Shown one piece after another: positions 10,701-61,107 of a DNA stretch of 64,000 nucleotides (positions are counted from its first letter, which is position 1; each line of letters opens with the position of its first letter). Under the pieces are notes generated by a model. That model ran no database searches. It worked only from the letters and a program-made list of their open reading frames with translations, and was not told the DNA's origin. The stretch comes from Cephalopachus bancanus (taxonomy: Eukaryota; Chordata; Mammalia; Primates; Tarsiidae), in contig JAPVLO010000572.1 in NCBI GenBank assembly GCA_027257055.1, positions 558,001 to 622,000 on the forward strand, given 5' to 3'. The translations under genes and the position numbers were made by a program.

Positions 10701-11580
10701 TCTTCCCATGTAATCTCAACACCCCACTGTCTCCATCTCTTTTCAATCTCAAAAAATGTCTCGTTATACCACCACTATCCCAGCAGGGGGAACCTCTAAC
10801 CAATTCCATTTTATCCCAGCTTGTCCCTAATTACCTTCTGAGGCCTGAAGCGATGAGCTAAGGTCATCATACCCCCTTCAGTGGAAAATAATCTAATTTC
10901 CAAGGGGATGATTAGGGAAATCAAACCTAACTCTTCTGATTTGAAACCTGACCGATGTCCATGGTATGGAGAGAAAGGGAGTTAGCTTTTTTTTTTTTTT
11001 TTTTTTGAGTTGTAGTCTCACTCTGTCACCCAGACTAGAGTGCAGTGGCCACTCCCAGTCACCGCAGCCTCAACCTGCTGGGCTCTGGTGATCCTTCCAC
11101 CTTAGCCTTCCAAGTAGCTGGAACTACGGGAGCATGCTACCAGACCCAGCTAATTTTTTTATTTATTGTAGAGATGAGGTCTTGCCAAGTTGCCCAGGCA
11201 GGTTTCGAACCAGTGGGCTCCGGCAATCCACTCACTTCAGCCTCCCAAAGCACGGGATTACAGGCTGAGCCACCAAGCCCAGCTGGGAGTTAGAATTCTG
11301 AGGGGCACTGGGAATGATCTGGGCCTGACCAGAAACATAGTTGTCTCTTCCACTCTACCACTGACAGCCCCATGATCCAGATAGTCGGAAAAAACTCAAG
11401 AAGCCTATCACAAAGACTGTACAACAAGCACCAAGTCCAACCGTAATCCCACGCTCTCCAGCTGCCAGCCTCAACTCCTCAGATGAACTGCAAAGCTCAC
11501 ACCCCTCTGCAGGTCATACTCCAGGTCCCCAAAGTCCAGCCACATCTCCTAAGAGTCCACCTGGAAGCCCATGTAGCTAG
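6718..11580 (+). CDS. CFAP126: CFAP126 (Flattop), complete five-exon coding region
   Basis: Cilia- and flagella-associated protein 126 (Flattop), a small microtubule-associated protein of motile cilia linked to basal-body docking and planar cell polarity (family knowledge). Coding exons are 6718-6744, 9721-9783, 9971-10051, 10516-10692 and 11368-11580. All are joined in phase 0 with AG/GT borders, giving 186 codons plus TAG. The N-terminus reads MATNYSANQ then [13 protein letters not shown]. Exon 3 encodes [19 protein letters not shown], exon 4 encodes [19 protein letters not shown], and exon 5 is a Lys-, Ser- and Pro-rich tail. These blocks match the human protein as I remember it (about 177 residues). 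The C-terminus here is slightly longer and ends in repeated Ser-Pro pairs. The start is fixed by the conserved MATNYSANQ block and an RFX X-box 22 bp upstream. The gene lies tail-to-tail with SDHC. The reading frame is intact. Confidence 0.95.
6976..7272 (-). mobile_element. Alu, young type, CFAP126 intron 1
   Basis: Full dimer with GCGGGTCTCGAGCCCGCGG (the T-arm-like region on the minus strand). Confidence 0.9.
7398..7683 (+). mobile_element. Alu, transitional type, CFAP126 intron 1
   Basis: Full dimer with GAGCTCGGTGACTCAGCCTG at its start and an (AAT)n tail. Confidence 0.88.
7684..7720 (+). repeat. (AAT)n microsatellite grown from an Alu tail
   Basis: About twelve AAT units directly follow CCAACTCT of the Alu. 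Confidence 0.92.
7808..8100 (+). mobile_element. Alu, transitional type
   Basis: Full dimer keeping the AluJ-like CCAGCACTTTGGGAGGC and GGGGTTCAAGACCAGCC states. Confidence 0.9.
8150..8322 (+). mobile_element. AluJ-like, interrupted by the next Alu
   Basis: Old copy cut in its right monomer (GGGAGGCC) where the following Alu starts. Confidence 0.8.
8323..8626 (+). mobile_element. AluJ-like, full dimer
   Basis: Runs from GGCCAGGCACAGGGGCTCAT to GAGTGAGATCCTAACTC plus an A tail. Confidence 0.88.
8790..9080 (+). mobile_element. Alu, young type, CFAP126 intron 1
   Basis: Full dimer flanked by AAGAAAGTAAAAAGAA on both sides. Confidence 0.92.
9366..9632 (-). mobile_element. Alu, older, CFAP126 intron 1
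   Basis: T-rich head, then a diverged dimer ending GGGATTACAGGCTGG. It lies about 90 bp before exon 2. Confidence 0.8.
9721..9783 (+). CDS. CFAP126: CFAP126 coding exon 2
   Basis: The acceptor is a pyrimidine tract ending CTCCACAG. It encodes [20 protein letters not shown] plus Glu and ends GAG|GTACTC. Confidence 0.93.
9971..10051 (+). CDS. CFAP126: CFAP126 coding exon 3
   Basis: The acceptor is CCCCTAG and the donor AAG|GTAGGA. The 27 codons include the conserved [15 protein letters not shown] block. Confidence 0.93.
10516..10692 (+). CDS. CFAP126: CFAP126 coding exon 4
   Basis: The acceptor is CTTTTTCAG and the donor AAG|GTATCT. The 59 codons include [18 protein letters not shown] and [18 protein letters not shown]. 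The open frame runs upstream into the intron, but the splice signal and the family match place the exon edge here. Confidence 0.93.
10985..11282 (-). mobile_element. Alu, young/transitional, CFAP126 intron 4
   Basis: Full dimer with the short duplication GGGAGTTAG on both sides. It lies 85 bp before exon 5. Confidence 0.9.
11368..11580 (+). CDS. CFAP126: CFAP126 coding exon 5 (terminal)
   Basis: The acceptor is CTGACAG. It encodes 70 residues, starting [20 protein letters not shown] and ending in a Ser/Pro-rich tail, then TAG. The tail is longer than the human one as remembered. Confidence 0.92.
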   Translation, partial: PHDPDSRKKLKKPITKTVQQAPSPTVIPRSPAASLNSSDELQSSHPSAGHTPGPQSPATSPKSPPGSPCS

Positions 11581-11756
11581 AACACTGTACAGGTCCAAAT
11601 CTAACTGGGGTCCAGAAATGTAAACCTAAACCTTCAGATGGAACCAAGTAGCCATGGTGGGAAAACCTGTCTAGAGATTGAGTGAATTAAACAAGACTCC
11701 TCCAGTCAGAACTGTGAAACAGGGAAATGTGGGTGGGAGTAAAAGCAAATCTGGGA

Positions 11757-11762
11757 AATAAA
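11757..11762 (+). terminator. Candidate CFAP126 poly(A) signal
   Basis: AATAAA lies 177 bp after the CFAP126 stop codon. An ATTAAA at 11686-11691 is an alternative. Neither is proven. Confidence 0.5.
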
Positions 11763-14130
11763 CACTGTTGGTTGAATCTTTTACTAATCTGGATTTTCTC
11801 CTCCTGCTATGGCTGCCCCTTGTCCCACATAATTAGGAGGATGGTTGGGGAAATGGAGCAGGGAAAAGAACAGACAGAGAGAAGGTTGGTTACCACAGCA
11901 AAGGGCAGAACTCAGAACCAGCCCCTCACCTCTACCCACTCATCTGTCTCCTGAGCATGCACAACTTACAACTTCAAAATCAAAAGGAGAATCATTTAGT
12001 ACAGAATGTGTACATGTGTTTGGAGAAGACGAGGAAGAAATGGTAGGGAAAGCCAAAGTAGGAGCTACTATCCTTGTATCCTTACCTGAATGGTAAGAAA
12101 CCATCAAAAAAGTCAGCAGCCCCATCCCTTTTCCAGCCTCCAATAACTGTTTATCATTGACCCCATTCTGCATCTTCCTGGAATTGGCTTCTAAATTTAA
12201 ATCCCTTGCTAAATCGTTTCTGATCCCAGTATCAAAATGTTCTCTTCATGTTCCTCACCCCAAAGACAAGGTAGAGGACAGCTGGTTTAAACCAGAGAAA
12301 GGCCACAGGAACTTCCCTGGGCAGTCTAGCAAAAGGGAGAAACAATGGTTACTTAAGGCCTCGGGCTATTTGGGATCTAGGATGCAGACTGCTGAGGCAG
12401 CAGGCCCCACTGGGTTAGCTGAAGCAAGGCCTTCCTGTTCAACTTATACCAGCTAGTCACTGTTACTGCTCTTCAACCCACAGATTCACCTAGCTGGCCA
12501 ACAACTCAAAGTGACAGACAAGATAAATCTCTTACCCTAGCTCCTCAAAATGGTCAAAACAGCATGCCTGCCAGAAGCTTGCCTATAAGAATTATAAAAG
12601 CAAGTTTTCTCATTAAATTATAAATTTTTAGCCGGGCTCAGTGGCTCAGCCTGTAATCCCACGCTTTGGGAGGCTGAGGTGAGTGGACTGCCTGAGCTCG
12701 TGGGTTCGAGACCCGCCTGGGCAACTTGGCGAGACCTCATCTCTACAATAAATCAAAAATTAGCCGGGCGTGGTAGCGCACGCCTGTAGTTCCAGCTACT
12801 TGGAAGGCTGAGGCGGAAGGATTGCCGGAGCCCAGCAGGTTGAGGCTGCGGTGGCCGGGAGTGGCCACTGCACTCCAGTCTGGACAACAGAGTGAGACTC
12901 CAACTCAAAAAAAAAAATTATAAATTTTTACTAGGTTTTCAACAATCGCTTCTGTTTTATCTCTACTCTTCTTTCTCTCTAAATCAATATCCTAGGTAAC
13001 CATCCCTCTGCTGTCACCTCCACTGGTCCTCTGTCCCTTACTGGATCATAATTTGCTGAACTATATACCATAAGGCTTACCACCAGTTCTTAATGGGATT
13101 TTGGAGCCCATAACAACCCCAAAGTACTCCACTTTTAACTTCCTTTCTTTTTCTCCTTCCTTCTCTGAGGCTTCTTTGTGATATTTACATCTCTATATAA
13201 CTTATATTTGATTCTCTGAAAAATTTTCCAGTGATCAGCTGTAGGACAAACTGTTTCTCTCATGGGAAAGGTCAGATTGGGGGGGGGGGCGCTAAGGGAG
13301 AGAGAGGTGAAAATGCAAGAGACCCAAGGAAGCGGAAGGAAATTTGTTCCTCCCCGACAGCCATTCTCCTGGTTTCTCTGGATTTCAAGGAGAGTCAAAG
13401 ATAAAATTAGTATTTTAATTCAGTTTCAGAAAAAGATGGTATAGAACATGGATTAGAAAACATGAAATTAAGAGGTTTTTCTAAAAATGCAAGGAAAAGA
13501 ACCATTAATATGCTAATGATAATTTTCTGGATCTTCCTTTTTTATCAAAAGCTATATATTTTCTCCCCAAATCCCCTGTTCCAAGAACTGCCTAGCCCTC
13601 TTTATCTTCCTCAAGCTGAGACAGGCTAACTTCCCTCACCCCCACATCTCTTCTTTCAGTCACACTGTGTAGGTGTTAAAGGCCTGGGCTTTGACCAATG
13701 AATAGAATTGTCCTTTAAGTCAGCAACCCACAGGCAGTGGCACCCAAAGCCTCACCCCCGGTCCCCAGACAGAGGCCACAGAGCTGGCATTGTTTCTACC
13801 ATCTCGGGAAGAAGGAACCAAAAGTTGACCCTCAGCATAAATCAAAGCCCAACATGGAGAGAATAAGCACTCCTGGGTCCAGAGTTGACTGCAAGCTGTG
13901 GGCAGGAAAAGGGGGTTTTTGCAGCCACTCCATCTTTAGAAATAAGGGGAAAATGAGACCCTTTTCTACTACTGTGGTCTACAAGATGTCACTCCTGAGC
14001 TCCAAAGGGACCTGCAAGCACAAAAGGATCTAAACAAATAAGAACTTTTCCCTGGCTGGAACTAAGTGGCAAACAGGAAGATGGGTCAATGTAATCATGT
14101 GTAGGAAGAAGATGCCGGAACTTCAGCTCT
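11760..14130 (-). other. Probable SDHC 3' UTR, carrying an Alu
   Basis: No gene is recognised between the SDHC stop and the CFAP126 3' end. The human SDHC 3' UTR is remembered as roughly 2 kb and nearly reaches CFAP126, so this stretch is probably transcribed with SDHC. A young Alu (12631-12916) lies antisense to that transcript. No canonical AATAAA was found on the minus strand; ATTAAA at 13414-13419 is a weak candidate. A run of ten or more G occurs near 13280. Confidence 0.5.
12631..12916 (+). mobile_element. Alu, young type, in the SDHC 3' region
   Basis: Full dimer with a long target-site duplication, ATTATAAATTTTTA. It keeps the internal AATAAA. Confidence 0.95.
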
Positions 14131-57328
<43,198 letters not shown>

Positions 57329-57346
57329 CTTGGGTTCCGGCCTGGA

Positions 57347-57404
57347 CGGAAGTGACGTCCGCCCCGTCACCTGTGGGCGGAGGCGGGCGGCCGTCACGTG
57401 ACGG
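57347..57404. promoter_or_regulatory. SDHC core promoter elements (ETS/CRE, GC boxes, E-box palindrome)
   Basis: Immediately upstream of the SDHC ATG are a composite ETS/CRE site, CGGAAGTGACGT (57347-57358), GC boxes (57375-57390), and a perfect 14-bp palindrome, CCGTCACGTGACGG (57391-57404), centred on a CACGTG E-box. There is no TATA box, as expected for a CpG-island promoter of a housekeeping respiratory gene. Confidence 0.65.
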
Positions 57405-58516
57405 CAAGGCGTGCCTTAAGAGGCTTTCTCCGAGGGCTTCTCTGCTCTGCTGCGCCGTAGGATCGGTTGGCTTTTTTCGCGTTCGTGGCTCTTCTCCCAA
57501 CCCCCCCCTTCCGCTGACTTGTTCCGGAGATGGCCAGGGTTCGGCAGAAACGCTGCCGGCCCCGAGTCTGTAGTCTGTGTTCCACCTGCGGACGCATTCA
57601 CGTTTTATCGCACCCGCGGACCGCAGACTTGCCCAGCTTCTTCCTCGAGGACTCCGCAGTCTGCTCCACAACCCCTCCCTCCCAGGTCGGCCCCAAAACG
57701 TCGTGGCTGGCCAGCGGAGACACTCAGGAAAAAGATGCGTTGGGCTCCCGGCGGTTTTAATGTGACGCTTCACCCAGTGACACACAAGTTGAGACCTAAA
57801 CTGGGGAGTAGGAGGAGAGGCCGCCATTCCCCAGAACGAGGACCCTCCTCTACCGCTTCGAGGAGGCCCACAGTGCCTGCCGGGTTTGAGCTGTCACATG
57901 AACCAGACGCCCACTAGGCGAGGACAACGCTCCCTTGTTGCTTGTTTCAGCGCAATGTGGGCGACACCCACAGCCAGAAGAACCTGGAATGGGGGGGCGA
58001 ACACGCTTTGATTTATGTATATATACATAAACAGTGTTGAAGAATGCAAGGACAGGGATCAACTGCAGAGCACTCACGACTGAAGAGAGAAAAAGAGCGA
58101 GCGAGAAAAGAAAGGAACAGAGTCCAAAAGTTCTTGACCCTTTTGGCGCGGTAGGGTGGGGAGGAATAAATGGCACAGCCCAGAACAACTCCTATTTCTA
58201 AATAAAGCATACTGAGTTATATTAATATTCGGATCTTATTTATATTTAGCACCCCTGCACTTTTCCTTTCAGAATTTAAATAGCACAAATTCACTTATTT
58301 CTGCATCGGATGATTAATACTATTTTGCATTTCTATACTGCTTGACAAAGAAAGCACTTTCATAGACTTTAGGGTTGAAGGGGCTCTTAGAAGCTCTCTA
58401 ATCCAGCATCCTTGACAGCTGATCTTCAGGACCCTGCTCCAACACAGTTGATAATCAGCATCTTAAAAAACAAGTTTCATTTAGTGAACAGCTTAATCAT
58501 TAGAAAGTTGTTCTAT

Positions 58517-58571
58517 TACACTGCACTCCAGCCTGGGCAACAGAGTGAGACTCCGGAAAAAAAAAAAAAAG
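58517..58571 (+). mobile_element. Alu 3'-end fragment
   Basis: CACTGCACTCCAGCCTGGGC to GAGACTCCGG plus A. Confidence 0.75.
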
Positions 58572-59242
58572 AAAACACAGTTTTCTGCCATTGAACTTCC
58601 AGTTATTGATCCTACATTGGCCCTCTGGAACTTCACCTTAACAAAACCAGTAAATGCACCTTTCACTCAGCTATTTAAATAATTTCGTTTAATATATATA
58701 CTGACTTTTTGCCAGGGTCTATGAAAAGTGCGCTGTAGAGGATTCAAAGTCCTCAAGAAACTTAAAGCCTTAGCAGGATCAATAAATAAATACAATAAAG
58801 AAAGTAGCGATGCCATGAAAAGGGTACAGATAAAAGGAATGGGATAAGGAGAAAATGACTACTTATAACCGGGAGGTGGGTTTAGAAATGTTTTCTTTTT
58901 TTTCAACAGTATGTTGAGTTGCTCTTTTCTAGGAATGTTGATTACAACATCCTGTAAACATTTGTTGATGATGATGATTTTGCCTGTGAACTTTATAAGC
59001 AAGCCTTATATTTAGAGCTCTACAACCCAAATCTAATACCAATCACCCAACCCACCAGGACTGTGCCAAGGAGTTACTGTGAGACTGGCGCTTTACACAG
59101 ATGAACCTGCAATACTCGTAGCAGAAACAACAATGACACCGCACTCAACCTCTAGAATCCATAAATGCTGGAAAAGAATGTCACATTGAAATTCAAACCA
59201 AACATAAACTCTTTATCACCAGAGCTTATCTTAAAAGTTAGC

Positions 59243-59400
59243 AGGAGGGCAAGGCACAGTGGTGGACACCTGTAGTCCCAGCTACTTGGGAAGCCGAAGC
59301 AGGAGGATCACTTGAGCCCAGGAGCTCTTGCTGTGGTGCCCAGGAGGATCACTTGAGCCTGGGCATCATAGCAAGACCCCATCTAAAAATAAAAGCACAA
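59243..59400 (+). mobile_element. Partial Alu
   Basis: GGCACAGTGGTGGACACCTG, then CATCATAGCAAGACCCCATC. Rearranged. Confidence 0.65.
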
Positions 59401-59619
59401 TATGTAAAAGTAAACAGGAGGAAGAAGCAGAGTCTGGCCAAGGCCTGAAGTGAGAGAAAGGCAGGGGAAGGAAAGACGGGACAACAATTCCAGATGGGAG
59501 TATGAGAGGTTTGGTGAAAGGCAAAATCATTTCAGATGATCCCGTGGAGGGAAACAAAGAAGGCAACAATCAGGAGAGCTGGGTCAGAAAGGTTTTTGCT
59601 AGATTTGCCTTAAAATTCA

Positions 59620-60320
59620 GCTCTCACCATGTAGACATTCCCATCACTAACTCCACCCCAAACTCTTCAGGAGCCTCCCATGATATGCCAAACTAAATCC
59701 ACCCTCTTTAGCTGTCACTTAAGGTCCTTCACTAACTAGCTTCAACTTTCCTGTCCATCTTGTTTCCTATTAAGTCACTCCAAGTTCGCCCAAATGAAGT
59801 CAAAGTGGATGGCATAAGATCGGCCCTGAAGATGCCCAATACTTCACAGACAAACCCAACACACACGCATGCACTTGTGTGCACACACATTTTCTCTTAT
59901 TTGTCCTTGCTTTCGCTGCTCTACCTGGTACCCCTCCCTACCTCCCTTTTCAAAAATGGCACTTCTTCAGGCTTGATTCTCATCTAATATTGCCTCCTAG
60001 ACGTGGCTACTCCTTTTCTGAACCTCATGTGTTAAATGAAGTTGATTTTTCGTTTCTAATCACCTATATGATTTACTCAGTCTTCTTGATGTTGCAACTG
60101 TGTCTCTCTCCTTTGTACTCCAGTACTTTGTTCATTACTAAACTACTCACCATGGTTTATTACAGTGGGTTGTTGATGGTTTTGTCCTCTGATCCTCCCA
60201 TCTCTGCTCCCCCACCCAAACTAGATCTGGAATTACTTGCAGGCGAGATTTAATTTTATTCTTTTTGTATCACCTGCCTTCCCATAGTTTACACATAGCT
60301 GGTACTCAATAAAATTGTGT
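59620..60320 (+). repeat. L2-like ancient LINE fragment
   Basis: TAAGGTCCTTCACTAACTAG and the final GCTGGTACTCAATAAAATTG resemble the L2 3' end. Confidence 0.45.
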
Positions 60321-60892
60321 TGCTTTGCTCCAAATTGATATGAACTTGGACTGTAGCATGAGGCATTGAAGGACTTCCTGACAGAGGGGGAAGGTCTTCT
60401 TCCCTGGAAATAGCCCAGTGGAGAAAAGCTATCTGGGAAAAGCCACCCAGGATGCAGGGAGACAGGGGGAAAAAAAGGATTCCCAAAGCACCTGGTCATG
60501 TCAGCAAGTTTGTAGTGCAATCTATGGTGGTCATGATGACAAAGGATGTCTGATTTTCAGAGTTCTCTAGAGGAAACCTGGCTCTTGTTCCTAGGACTGA
60601 GGCAGCGTTTTCAGGCAAGAAGGCTTAGGAGGAATCCCTTTTTATGGCTTTTGGATTGAGACTCTCTATCTGTTCCTCAGAGAAGTGTGTCTGTGTCCCT
60701 CTTCCTGTCCCTCTCCCTCGCTACCCCCCAACATTCCAGACTGGGGCAGGGGGAGGCCAGTAGACACAAAGCTTTCTGTGTATGGGGTGGTATGTGGTCC
60801 CCCCACCCCTCCACCCAGACTATACAATGCCCCTTCTGCTCCCTGCACTCTGCCCCCCTCCCCACCACCTCTCAACTGCAAATGCCAGGCTG

Positions 60893-60950
60893 CAATTGGT
60901 TACTAGCTCAGGACAGCCCCCTCATGCTGGAGCCCTGGGGGATTTTAAAC
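60893..60950 (+). promoter_or_regulatory. MPZ proximal promoter: inverted CCAAT box and TATA-like box
   Basis: ATTGG (inverted CCAAT) lies at 60895-60899 and a TATA-like ATTTTAAA at about 60942-60949, some 95 bp before the MPZ ATG. The spacing would place the start site near 60975 with a 5' UTR of about 65 nt. Confidence 0.55.
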
Positions 60951-61040
60951 GGGTTCCAGGAATCCCCCGCTCAGGTCCTGGTCCCCCACTCTCCAAACCC
61001 ACAGACGCTCTGGGCCTGGGCCCCTGCCCCTGCCCAAGCT

Positions 61041-61107
61041 ATGGCTCCCGGGGCTCCTTCTTCCAGCCCCAGCCCTATCCTGGCTGTGCTGCTCTTCTCT
61101 TCTTTGG
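61041..61107 (+). CDS. MPZ: MPZ coding exon 1
   Basis: 67 nt encoding most of the signal peptide, MAPGAPSSSPSPILAVLL onward. It ends TTTGG|GTAAGT. Confidence 0.96.

Larger units (their letters stand above)
57905..60660. other. SDHC-MPZ divergent intergenic region
   Basis: No gene is recognised. It holds an Alu 3'-end fragment (58517-58571), a partial Alu (59243-59400) and weak ancient repeat traces. Confidence 0.6.

Noticed and set aside
10285..10713. Open frame of 142 codons covering CFAP126 exon 4
   Set aside because: Only 10516-10692 is coding. The rest is intron that happens to be open, as the AG and GT borders show.
57519..57917. Possible divergent gene upstream of SDHC
   Set aside because: Several overlapping frames exist, but none resembles a known protein. 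No divergent coding gene is known to me at this position in human.
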